A stretch of 64,000 bases of DNA from Mycobacterium xenopi (GTDB taxonomy: Bacteria > Actinomycetota > Actinomycetes > Mycobacteriales > Mycobacteriaceae), in assembly GCF_009936235.1 (NCBI RefSeq), contig NZ_AP022314.1, positions 1,054,001 through 1,118,000 of the forward strand. The letters run 5' to 3'. Positions 35,664-43,772 of the stretch are shown one piece after another; position 1 is the stretch's first letter, and every line of letters begins with the position of its first letter. Both the position numbers and the translations under genes were made by a program. The notes beneath the pieces were generated by a model. It saw only the letters and a list, made by a program, of their open reading frames with translations, was not told where the DNA came from and searched no databases.

Positions 35664-36259
35664 CCGCCGCGCCCACGGCCGGGATGCGGCAACACAAGGT
35701 CTCGCCGCCAAGGATCCCGGGAGAGCCCGACGCGTGGGTTTTCATCATCGGCGAGATGATCATCTTCACCGCACTTTTCGGCCTGATCGGATACAATCGC
35801 GGAAAGAATCCTGGCCTGTTCGCCGCCGGGCAACGCGAACTGGCCCAAGGGCTCGGACTGACCAACACCATCGTTCTACTCACCGGCTCCATCCTCGTTG
35901 TGCTCGCGACTCAGGCCGTCGCGGATAGACGCTTTGACACTGCGTCGCCGTTGATAGCCTCCGTCATCGGTTGCGGGCTAACGTTTGCATCTGTCAAGGC
36001 GATTGAGTATTGGTCCCTATTCCACGACGGGATCACAATCCACACCAACCGCTTCTGGATGCTGTTCTTTGTCATCACCGGTGCGCATCTGGTACACGTC
36101 GCTGTCGCCAGTGCAGGTCTGGTGCTGCTACGCAGCCGAGTCAGGTTAGGGCTGCCGGGCCCACGGGAGCCGGCGCTCTTCGAATCCGGTGCCTGTTACT
36201 GGCACATGGTCGACCTGATCTGGTTGATTCTGTTTCCCCTCTTTTATCTGGTGAATTGA
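35660..36259 (+). CDS. Cytochrome c oxidase subunit III / NorE-like membrane protein
   Basis: 199 residues from the GTG at 35660. Five spans with subunit-III landmarks: PDAWVFIIGEMIIFTALFG at the start, a central KAIEYWSLFHDGI with the conserved Glu, HLVHVAVASAG, and the final YWHMVDLIWLILFPLFY. NorE and CoxC proteins of this short five-span form support assembly of heme-copper oxidases or nitric-oxide reductases. No catalytic subunit gene is in the window. The partner at 36261 is NorF-like, which favours the NorE reading. Confidence 0.82.
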   Translation: MTAAPTAGMRQHKVSPPRIPGEPDAWVFIIGEMIIFTALFGLIGYNRGKNPGLFAAGQRELAQGLGLTNTIVLLTGSILVVLATQAVADRRFDTASPLIASVIGCGLTFASVKAIEYWSLFHDGITIHTNRFWMLFFVITGAHLVHVAVASAGLVLLRSRVRLGLPGPREPALFESGACYWHMVDLIWLILFPLFYLVN

Positions 36260-36260
36260 C

Positions 36261-36551
36261 ATGTCAGACAGAACTTCTCCGCTAATCGCGGTGTCTCGCC
36301 AGCCAGCCGTCATCGTATGGGCGATTCTGGTGGCGCTGACCGGTGTATCGTACTGGCTCGGCGCTGACCACGCGCTGGGCACCACATCGGCCGCGCTGTC
36401 GCTCGTACTCGTCATCGCGATCGCCAAATCGTGGTTGGTTCAGTGGTTTTTCATGGACATGCGCCACGCACCACGACGGCTGCAGTCAATCGTCGGTGCA
36501 TGGCTTGCAGTCACGGCCGGGATCGTCATCGGGATGCAAATTCTGTTGTGA
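36261..36551 (+). CDS. NorF / cytochrome oxidase subunit IV-like small membrane protein
   Basis: 96 residues with three spans (VIVWAILVALTGVSYWLG, LSLVLVIAIAKSWLVQWFFM, WLAVTAGIVIGMQIL). The KSWLVQWFFMDMR motif is characteristic of prokaryotic subunit-IV/NorF proteins (COX4_pro). It starts one base after the stop of the NorE-like gene, so the pair is co-translated. In denitrifiers NorE and NorF help maturation of nitric-oxide reductase; here the catalytic partner must be encoded elsewhere or the pair has another job. Confidence 0.82.
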   Translation: MSDRTSPLIAVSRQPAVIVWAILVALTGVSYWLGADHALGTTSAALSLVLVIAIAKSWLVQWFFMDMRHAPRRLQSIVGAWLAVTAGIVIGMQILL

Positions 36552-36669
36552 CTGCCAATCCAAAAGAGGGTGTCGACCTTCGAAAGCCGAAATTGATTTA
36601 GGGGCCGCAGGCGAGTCCTCAGCGGCGTATGCGACAAGTCGTTCGTATCCCCTTGTTCTGGAGTACCGA

Positions 36670-37635
36670 ATGTCTTCTCCTACCGCCAATCACCGAATAG
36701 AATCTGCTGGCCGTCTATCCCGCTTCCCCGTGGTCGGTTGGGCAAGTCTCGGCGCCGCGTCGGTTCTCCTGATCGTCCGGGTGCTCGCAAAGTGGGTTCT
36801 TGGCGGGGTCAGCTCGATCGATCCAGGCCCGGATCCGATGTCACCGATGAAGCTATGTCTTCTACACGGCTTGGAGTGGGGACAGTTCGCGGTATTTCTT
36901 GTGATCCTCTACCGGTTCGTCGCACGCCCGCTATTTCGGCGGGAGCCTTTGGGTTTCGACGGTCTATTCGTGCTCGGTGCAATCCTGCTGAACTTCTGGG
37001 ATCCGCTGGACAACTATTGGCTGTTCAGCTTTCAGTACAACGCCCATCACCTCAATGTCGAGAGTTGGGGCGGATACATCCCAGGATGGCACAGCCAACA
37101 CGCTGAACTCTGGGCTGTGCCAGTAGCATTCGTATTCGGTGCATACACGTGGGCGTTCTTCCTCGCTGTTCGAATGGGCTGCGCGATCCTCGGACGGTTG
37201 AAGAGGACGCGGCCATCTTGGGGTCCTTTGCGTGGTTTCGGCGCCGTATTTCTCGCGAGCGCCGCGCTGTCTGCGGTGGCCGAACTCGTCTACCTCCGCA
37301 TCGGTGCGATCGCGAACGTACATCCGGCAAATCAACTGACACTGTGGAACCAACAGCCTTACGGCTGGCCGTTATACAACCCGGTATTCTTCGGCCTCAC
37401 GTGGACCGCCATGACGGCTTTGCGTTGGTCACGCAATGACGACGGCCTTTCATTCGTCGAGCGCGGAGCGCAGGTTGTACAGTCCACTCGCGGACAGGCT
37501 ATCGTCCGGTTCCTCGCGACCTTCGCGTTCATGGAAGTCGCCTACATTGGTCTCTACTTCTTGCCATGGAACGCCATGGCGTTCCTGCGCGACATACCGC
37601 CGCCGCACTTGCCCACATACTTTCCCGTCCCATAG
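36670..37635 (+). CDS. AveC-like (spirocyclase-type) membrane protein
   Basis: 321 residues from the ATG at 36670. Six or more membrane segments with polar landmarks such as FWDPLDNYWLFSFQYN, HHLNVESWGGYIPG and NQQPYGWPLYNPV. This fits the actinobacterial protein group usually labelled spirocyclase AveC family, named after the avermectin enzyme that dehydrates and forms a spiroketal. Mycobacterial members have no proven reaction. It follows the NorF-like gene at 118 bases in the same direction. The longer frame starting at 36343 overlaps norF and is rejected. Family call moderate. Confidence 0.68.
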   Translation: MSSPTANHRIESAGRLSRFPVVGWASLGAASVLLIVRVLAKWVLGGVSSIDPGPDPMSPMKLCLLHGLEWGQFAVFLVILYRFVARPLFRREPLGFDGLFVLGAILLNFWDPLDNYWLFSFQYNAHHLNVESWGGYIPGWHSQHAELWAVPVAFVFGAYTWAFFLAVRMGCAILGRLKRTRPSWGPLRGFGAVFLASAALSAVAELVYLRIGAIANVHPANQLTLWNQQPYGWPLYNPVFFGLTWTAMTALRWSRNDDGLSFVERGAQVVQSTRGQAIVRFLATFAFMEVAYIGLYFLPWNAMAFLRDIPPPHLPTYFPVP

Positions 37636-38121
37636 TGAGTGGCGCATGGTGCGCCCCGGTGCACCATAATCGCTGGTGGCAGGTTGTTGACTACGAAAAT
37701 GGGAGCCGCCGCACCCCCCTCCAGGTGCGCGCACAACTCCAGTGTCGGGGTAAGGGGATTGACCGCCGGGGTCCAACGGCAGGAATCCGGGCAGCAATTC
37801 GGCGATGCACGCCATTGTCATTCCGGCCTCGAAGTAACTGTCGATAGCACAGTGGCCGCGACGGTTTCGCAGATGCCCGAGTAAGCGGCGAAGGTCCGGT
37901 GGACCATCTCGGGCGTGACCGCAGCGATGATCGTGAGCAACTCGTCGCGCGAGGGCATGTTGGGCTGCCAGTGCAGGTGGTACTTCCAATCGGGCTGCAT
38001 CACGCTCGCCTGAAGCATCCCGGGTTTCATGCAACCTCGTTGCGTGTGACCACGAGCTGACAACTCCCGCCTCATCATCGCCGCCGCCCGCTGCAGGGCG
38101 AAAACAACCCCCAAACGCGCC
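37636..38121. other. Gene debris between the AveC-like gene and the DUF6262 fragment
   Basis: No intact gene. On the minus strand, residues QPDWKYHLHWQPNMPSRDEL and EMVHRTFAAYSGICETVAAT (about 38010 to 37830) look like real protein, and CIAELLPGFLPLDPGGQ (about 37815-37760) follows in another frame, so a gene probably ended here and lost its 5' part. I do not recognise it. Confidence 0.4.
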
Positions 38122-38493
38122 GTGTGGACGCTGCGACGGATGGACAAGGCCGGTCTCCCCATCACTTTCGATGCTGTAGCCCGCGAAGCCCGCGTCTCTC
38201 GGTCCTGGCTATACAACCAGCCGGAGCTATGCAGCGAGATCGAGCGCCTCCGCGCACGTCGACACCTCCCGACTCAGCACATGCCGGTGCCGGACCGGCA
38301 GCGCGCCTCCAACTCCTCCCGGCTCCAGCGTCTCAAGGCGGCGACCGAGCGCATCAACCACCTGGAAGAAGAGAACACGCGGCACCGACAGGCGCTGGCG
38401 CTCGCACTCGGCGAACAACGAGCCAAAGCCGTTCACGGCGAACACCGCGACACGCTGAGAAGAAAACCCACCGCCCTCATCGGCCCGTGTTGA
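38122..38493 (+). CDS. DUF6262/TnpC-like transposon accessory protein, possibly 5'-truncated
   Basis: 123 residues from a GTG at 38122, though sensible reading (AAARCRAKTTPKRAVWTLRR) extends upstream without a start. The helix-turn-helix part ITFDAVAREARVSRSWLYNQ is followed by a coiled coil (ATERINHLEEENTRHRQALA). Proteins of this type accompany tyrosine-recombinase transposons such as Tn554 relatives and have DNA-binding and orientation roles. No recombinase genes are next to it, so it is a stray fragment of a lost mobile element. Confidence 0.7.
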   Translation: MWTLRRMDKAGLPITFDAVAREARVSRSWLYNQPELCSEIERLRARRHLPTQHMPVPDRQRASNSSRLQRLKAATERINHLEEENTRHRQALALALGEQRAKAVHGEHRDTLRRKPTALIGPC

Positions 38494-38559
38494 CCAATGC
38501 GTCGACCGCACCGTCCTCAACGCAAAACCGCTGGTCAAAGCCCTGAACAATTCGTCGGC

Positions 38560-38854
38560 TCAAGATAATCACCCTCTTGGTACGGGCACCATTGCGGGAC
38601 TTGCCGCCATCACGGCCGGCTGGATCGTGCTTGGCGTAGCCGAGATGATCGTCGAGCTCGCCCCGGGGCCGCGGACTCGATGATTCTCTTGGTGAGCTGG
38701 CCCAGCAGCCCGTCCTCCCGGTCAACCGCAGCCCCTCCGAGCGGGCCCGATCCACCAGCTGCCCGACCAGCTGCTCGTCGAGGTCGTCAAGCCGCAGCAA
38801 GCCCCGCGCGTCGGGCATCTCGGCGGCTTCCCTGTCTATCATCACATCAGTCAC
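38560..38854 (-). pseudogene. IS256-family transposase N-terminal fragment, frameshifted
   Basis: Starting at GTG 38854 the product reads LLRLDDLDEQLVGQLVDRAR and EGLRLTG, normal for a Mutator-type transposase. It then changes frame for about 20 residues (RTGCWASSPRESSSP) before ELDDHLGYAKHDPAGRDGG and SRNGARTK return. Two compensating indels near 38700-38720 explain this. The protein is lost after RTK at about 38575, before any catalytic residue. It is a different subgroup from the remnant at 30957-31593. The remaining bases to 38928 show nothing. Confidence 0.8.
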
Positions 38855-38928
38855 AGTGCTCTCCTTCTTTCTCAGGAGCTACACCCGTTTAACTTAAACA
38901 GCCTCGCCGTGTACTCGGTTCGGTGTGT

Positions 38929-39993
38929 TTACGTGAGCGTGTCGAGGCGTTTCATGTAGGGGCTGAATCGGATGACATCGACCATGAGCAGAGTGTCGGT
39001 GGCGAAGACCCCGTCGATGGTTTGCACTCGGCTGGCGATCAGGTCGATTGCGTGTTGGAGGTCAGTTGCGGTCAGGGTGAGGCTGAGGTCGGCGCTACCT
39101 ACGCAGACTGCCATGAAGACCAGCTCGGGCAGCGCGGCGAGTTCTTTCTGAATGGCAGTAAGGCGGGCGCGGTCGGCCCGCAGCGAGACACAGACGATGA
39201 CACCGGCCAGCCCTAAAGCCACCGGTTCGACCATGGCCACCGCCCGGACAAGTCCTGCCTGGGTGAGCCGGGCCAGCCGGGTGCGGATGGTTCCTTCCGA
39301 CACACCGTGGGCGCGAGCGATCTTGCGGCTGGATTGGCGCCCGTCATCGATCAAGGCTTGCAGGATCGCGATATCGAGGTCATCGAGGTCGATCTTTGGG
39401 GCCGGCAGTCGGATCGGCGGAGCCCCTCGGGCCAAAAACAGTCGCCGCCCGTTGGGAGTGACCGAGGTTTGTGTCGCCAGATCGATACTCATGTCGGAGA
39501 TCCCGCTAATGGCGGGTAGATTGTCGTTGGTCAGCAGGCGTAGCTCAGCGCGGTCCTTGACCAGGAAATAAGCGATGACGTCGTGGGTTCCCAAACACAC
39601 CGCCGTGGCCTCGCACTGCTCGAGTCGGCTGACGTCAGCGGCGACGTCGTGAGGCGAGCGGGCCTGGGTCTTGATCCGGGCGATGACGAACCACTCGAAG
39701 CCGGCCACTTCCCAATCGAAAAGCGCGGTGAAAATGATTGCGCCGCTGGCCGCCAGCTTGCGCAGCCGGATGCTGACCGCCGATTCGCTGATCCCGGTAT
39801 GGGCCGCTAACACGCGGTTGGTCATCTTGCCGTCGTGCAGCAGATATTCGATCAGCGCTCGGTCGGTTTCGTCCAAGTTTGCCGTCAGTAGCGGCACATC
39901 GTCGCGGGGAAACAGCTTCGCACCCGCAGAGGCCCCCTGCACAGTCGGCGGCCGCAACCGGACTCGGTCAGCTCCCGAAGCGTCCTCGGTCAT
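38929..39993 (-). CDS. Lrp/AsnC-family regulator with two fused regulator units
   Basis: 354 residues from the ATG at 39993. Two complete Lrp units are fused: helix-turn-helix 1 at about residues 40-85 (LDETDRALIEYLLHDGKMTN, SESAVSIRLRKL) with a ligand-binding RAM domain to about 185, then helix-turn-helix 2 at about 200-247 (LDDLDIAILQALIDDGRQ, SEGTIRTRLARL) with a second RAM domain. Normal Lrp proteins have one unit of 150 residues and act as dimers or octamers, so this is a built-in dimer. It is transcribed away from the carotenoid oxygenase operon and likely controls it. A TTG at 40008 could add five residues. Confidence 0.9.
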   Translation of the reverse strand: MTEDASGADRVRLRPPTVQGASAGAKLFPRDDVPLLTANLDETDRALIEYLLHDGKMTNRVLAAHTGISESAVSIRLRKLAASGAIIFTALFDWEVAGFEWFVIARIKTQARSPHDVAADVSRLEQCEATAVCLGTHDVIAYFLVKDRAELRLLTNDNLPAISGISDMSIDLATQTSVTPNGRRLFLARGAPPIRLPAPKIDLDDLDIAILQALIDDGRQSSRKIARAHGVSEGTIRTRLARLTQAGLVRAVAMVEPVALGLAGVIVCVSLRADRARLTAIQKELAALPELVFMAVCVGSADLSLTLTATDLQHAIDLIASRVQTIDGVFATDTLLMVDVIRFSPYMKRLDTLT

Positions 39994-40346
39994 TTGACAC
40001 CCATACAAGTTGGGAGATGCATCAAAACAGTCTAGCGACGCTACGCGGCCTTTAGCGGCGACGGCACTCCGCGACCACGCCTCCCATCATCGAGTTCGGC
40101 GGCGCAAAGATCGTGAAGGTCTGTGTGAGTCCTACAAGCGCGGCGCCATCCGAGGCTGATCGAGCAGCACAGCGTGTGCATGAGTGGATGCAGTGCGAGC
40201 TTCAGATGTATGCAGATTCGCAGAACGCACGCCAGTAGCTCATGTTTGCGTTGTGTTTTGGGGATTATAAAGCTGATATTTGACAGATTTGTGGCCTGCC
40301 GCATAGAGTGATGAGTGCCACTGCTAAATCACCAGGAGGTGTGTCG
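39994..40346. promoter_or_regulatory. Divergent promoter region between lrp-like and carotenoid oxygenase genes
   Basis: A 353-base gap with no gene. The stretch 40245-40290 is AT-rich (TTTTGGGGATTATAAAGCTG and following), a good place for the promoter of the operon to the right. A strong ribosome-binding site AGGAGGT at 40334-40340 sets the start at 40347. No perfect operator was found by eye. Confidence 0.45.
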
Positions 40347-41828
40347 ATGGTCACTGCGATTCCAGATGACATTCGGCTGTTCGGCCCGTTGAAGCCCATG
40401 CGATTCGAGGCCCATGTGGAAGACTGCGTGGTCGCGGAGGGTCAGATCCCCCATGAGTTGCACGGTGGGTTCTACCGGGTCGGCCCCACCTGGAAGCGGC
40501 CAACACGGCAAGGGTTCAACGGGTTCGCCGCCACCGACGCGATGGTGCAAGGGCTGGTGTTCCATGACGGCAAGGCTGACTTCACTAACAAGTGGGTCAG
40601 GACTCCGAAGTATCTCCTGGAGGAGAAGCACGGGGTCGGGCTGTTCGAATGGGCCGACGGCATCTATACGGACTGGCGCGGTTACGGGCTGGGCCGGGTG
40701 CTCACCAACGAATACACCGAAGGTGTGCCTAGCGGCAGCCCGATCGTCAATGTTTTCCCGTTTGCCGGGGAGATGCTGGCATCCGGCGAGCAGGCTATTC
40801 CACCGATTGCCATCGACCCGATCACTCTGGACACCCGCGGCATCGTGCCCTGGTCGGCCAAGCTGTCGCCCGGGATGACCCCGCCGGCTTGCTACGGCGA
40901 TAACGCGTTCACCGCGCACCCCAAGTGGGACGCGGAAACTGGCATCCTCTATGGCTGGACGTATCGTGATACCGAGCCCTACGTGACATTGCATTGGGTG
41001 CATCCGGATTGGCATGTGGAATCCCGCGACATCGACGATGCTCCCTACGCCCAGAACGCACACGACATGTGGCTGACCGAAAACTATGTCGTGCTGCCAT
41101 TCCAGCCGTTCATCGTGGGTCAGGACCGCATCGATCGGGGCCTTTCGGTGTTTGGCTGGGATCCAAGTTTGCCCACCAAGTTGGCATTGATTCCGCGTAA
41201 CGACATCAATGCGCCGATCAAGTGGATCACCGCCGACTTCAACGAGGAATACATCATGCATACGATGTCGGCCAACCACGTCGGCGATACGTTGATCCTT
41301 GACGGTCCAATCTTCGACCGGCCGCCGTTCCCGTTCGAGGACCAGGTCGAATTCGGTGTGGACTTCGTTCCGTTCGGCTCCGGCGTCACCGGTCGTTGGA
41401 CGATCGACCTGACGACCGGCACGATCAAGAGCGAACGCCTCGATGACCGCCCAGTTGAGTTTCCCAAAGTCGACGAACGCTTCTACGGCAAGAACTACCA
41501 ATGGGGGTTTCTCGCCGCAGGGGAGAACCTGTGGTCGCTTGACACCGTGATACGGCGAAACGTACGGACTGGTGCTGAGGAAAGCTACACGCTTGATACC
41601 GAGGAGCAATCCGCAGCGTTGTTTGAACCCACCTTCGCTCCTCGCGCTGTGGATTCTCCCGAGGGCGACGGCTACCTGATTGTGCCGATCTCACACTTCA
41701 TGGAAAACACCTCCGAATACCAGATTTTCGACACCGAAGACCTCGCCAGTGGACCCATTGCCCGCATCGAACTGCCCTTCCAAATCGGGTGGACGCCGCA
41801 CGGCCACTACATGAACTTCGACCACTGA
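40347..41828 (+). CDS. Carotenoid-cleavage oxygenase (RPE65/lignostilbene dioxygenase family)
   Basis: 493 residues. The four iron-binding histidines of this seven-bladed propeller family are visible: H191 (FTAHPKWD), H239 (QNAHDMW), H305 (IMHTMSAN) and H485 or H487 (TPHGHYM). It splits a conjugated C=C bond in a carotenoid, apocarotenoid or stilbene, giving two aldehydes or ketones. The ATG at 40347 is chosen because AGGAGGT lies six bases before it; frames from 40308 also exist. It is first gene of an operon with SCP2, a monooxygenase, an acyl-CoA ligase and an aldehyde dehydrogenase, which could process the aldehyde product. Confidence 0.92.
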   Translation: MVTAIPDDIRLFGPLKPMRFEAHVEDCVVAEGQIPHELHGGFYRVGPTWKRPTRQGFNGFAATDAMVQGLVFHDGKADFTNKWVRTPKYLLEEKHGVGLFEWADGIYTDWRGYGLGRVLTNEYTEGVPSGSPIVNVFPFAGEMLASGEQAIPPIAIDPITLDTRGIVPWSAKLSPGMTPPACYGDNAFTAHPKWDAETGILYGWTYRDTEPYVTLHWVHPDWHVESRDIDDAPYAQNAHDMWLTENYVVLPFQPFIVGQDRIDRGLSVFGWDPSLPTKLALIPRNDINAPIKWITADFNEEYIMHTMSANHVGDTLILDGPIFDRPPFPFEDQVEFGVDFVPFGSGVTGRWTIDLTTGTIKSERLDDRPVEFPKVDERFYGKNYQWGFLAAGENLWSLDTVIRRNVRTGAEESYTLDTEEQSAALFEPTFAPRAVDSPEGDGYLIVPISHFMENTSEYQIFDTEDLASGPIARIELPFQIGWTPHGHYMNFDH

Positions 41829-41859
41829 CCGCAAATCACCTGCAGGAAAGAGATAACCG

Positions 41860-42276
41860 TTGGCCTTCTTCACTTCCACCGAACAGGTGTACGACGTGTT
41901 CACCGGCTTCATGAAAGACATGGCGGCCGACCCAGAGCTCGGTCCCAAGTTCGTCAAGTCCAAGACGGCGTTCCGCATCAATTACACCGACCCGGACGCG
42001 TCGATCCTTGTCGACTGTCGCCATGACCCTATTCAAATCACCGAGGGCTCTTCGGATGTCAAGCCTGACGTCGAGCTGACCATGAAGGCCGACAACGGCC
42101 ATCTGTTCTGGATGGGGAAGCTCAAGATCACGACGGCGATTACTAAACGCAAGGTGAAGGTGAATGGCCAAGTCACCAAGATGATGAACCTCCTGCCAGC
42201 ACTTGATCCAGCGTTCGCGAGGTATCGGAGCTATCTGGCTGAGAAGGGCTACGGCGATCTGCTGGAGGTTTCGTGA
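41860..42276 (+). CDS. SCP2-like sterol/lipid-binding protein
   Basis: 138 residues from a TTG at 41860 behind AGGAAAGAG. It has the SCP2 pattern: FKINYTD-like strand (AFRINYTDPDASILVDC), then VKPDVELTMKADNGHLFWMG and a C-terminal hydrophobic segment. Such proteins hold hydrophobic ligands in a tunnel; single-domain bacterial members are thought to present lipid substrates to enzymes. Its place between the carotenoid oxygenase and the monooxygenase suggests it carries the apocarotenoid or other lipid intermediate. Overlaps the next gene by four bases. Confidence 0.87.
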   Translation: MAFFTSTEQVYDVFTGFMKDMAADPELGPKFVKSKTAFRINYTDPDASILVDCRHDPIQITEGSSDVKPDVELTMKADNGHLFWMGKLKITTAITKRKVKVNGQVTKMMNLLPALDPAFARYRSYLAEKGYGDLLEVS

Positions 42277-43772
42277 AGAAACGAAAGACGCGAATCGCAA
42301 TCGTCGGTTGCGGTTTCGGTGGTCTTGCGGCCGCCATCGAGCTCAAGCGCTGGGGTTTTGACGATTTTACGGTCTTCGAACGCGCAAGTTCAGTTGGCGG
42401 GGTATGGCGCGAGAATACTTATCCCGGTGCGGAGTGCGATGTGCCCTCGCCGATCTACTCCTTTTCCTATGCCCTCAAGCCTGATTGGTCGGGGCTGTTC
42501 GGCAAACAGGGCGAAATCCACAGATATCTCGACGAGGTCGCGCGAGAATTTGGGATCACCGAACACATCCAGTTCGACACCGAGGTAACCTCGGCGATCT
42601 TCGACGAGTCAACCGGCGAGTGGCTGGTCACCACTAATGCGGGAGAGCCGGTGCTGGTGGATGCACTCATCATGGCAACGGGCCAGCTCAGCCGGCCACG
42701 GATGCCTGATGTGGAGGGAATCGGAACGTTTGCCGGCGACTCGTTTCACTCGGCTCAGTGGCGCCACGACGTCGACTTGACCGGCAAGAAGGTCGTCGTT
42801 GTCGGTAGCGGCGCAAGCGCCATCCAAATCGTGCCTGCCATCGCCGATATCGTCGGCGATTTAACGGTGGTGCAGCGATCACCCAACTGGGTGATGTGGA
42901 AGAGCCGGCGCCGTCCTGGGCGGTTACAAACGGCGTTGATGAAACGCTTCGGGATGCTGCGGACTCTCCACCACGTCGCATTGTTCCTCGCGTATGAGTC
43001 GCGCTATCCTCTCGTCACCCGAACTGCGGAGCCTGTGCGCAAACTATTCCAGTGGTGGTTCATCCGGAAGATCAAGCGCCACTTGAGAGATCCAGACGAG
43101 ATTGCCGCCGCGATTCCCCATTATCGATTGCTGTGTAATCGGCTTTTGTTGTCGAACGATTGGTATCCGACGCTCGGCCGCGACGATGTCCACTTGGTTG
43201 GGTCGGCCGTGCAGCGGGTGACACCGACGGGTGTGGTCACGGCGGACGGCCGCAGCATCGACGCCGATGTCGTGATCTGGTGCACGGGATTTCGGGCCAG
43301 TGAGTTTCTTAGCCCCATCAAGGTCGTCGGCCGCTGCGGCACGGACCTGCATGCGCAATGGCGGCACGGAGCCGAGGCATACCTGGGCATCAGCGCACCC
43401 AACTTTCCGAACATGTTCATGTTGTTCGGGCCCAACACCAACAGCATCACCAACACGATCGTGTTCTTGCTCGAGCGGCAAGCCCGGTACATCCGCCAAG
43501 CCCTGGAATACAAAGAGTCTCATCAGGTCAAGTGGCTGGACGTCAGCGCGGATACGTATCGGGAGTACCACCAGTGGCTCGAAAAGAAACTTGACAGAAC
43601 GGTTTTCACCGACAACTGCCCGGGCTGGTACACCAACGACGAGGGCAAGGTCACCGCGATGTGGCCGGCATCTCACCTGACGTACGCGCGGATGACTGCT
43701 AGGTTCCGTCCCGAACGGTACACATTCACCGCCAACGGGCAGTCGCGCGCAACCGCCGCGATGGTGTCATGA
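42273..43772 (+). CDS. FAD-dependent Baeyer-Villiger-type monooxygenase
   Basis: 499 residues from the GTG at 42273 (GTGA overlap with the SCP2 gene). FAD motif GCGFGG at residues 12-17, a second, NADPH-binding Rossmann motif GSGASA at about 178-183, and between them FAGDSFHSAQW at 153-163, which matches the type I Baeyer-Villiger fingerprint F-x-G-x3-H-x3-W. It inserts oxygen next to a ketone, making an ester, or oxidises heteroatoms. In this operon it could act on a ketone released by the carotenoid oxygenase. Overlaps the ligase gene by four bases. Confidence 0.91.
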   Translation: MKKRKTRIAIVGCGFGGLAAAIELKRWGFDDFTVFERASSVGGVWRENTYPGAECDVPSPIYSFSYALKPDWSGLFGKQGEIHRYLDEVAREFGITEHIQFDTEVTSAIFDESTGEWLVTTNAGEPVLVDALIMATGQLSRPRMPDVEGIGTFAGDSFHSAQWRHDVDLTGKKVVVVGSGASAIQIVPAIADIVGDLTVVQRSPNWVMWKSRRRPGRLQTALMKRFGMLRTLHHVALFLAYESRYPLVTRTAEPVRKLFQWWFIRKIKRHLRDPDEIAAAIPHYRLLCNRLLLSNDWYPTLGRDDVHLVGSAVQRVTPTGVVTADGRSIDADVVIWCTGFRASEFLSPIKVVGRCGTDLHAQWRHGAEAYLGISAPNFPNMFMLFGPNTNSITNTIVFLLERQARYIRQALEYKESHQVKWLDVSADTYREYHQWLEKKLDRTVFTDNCPGWYTNDEGKVTAMWPASHLTYARMTARFRPERYTFTANGQSRATAAMVS

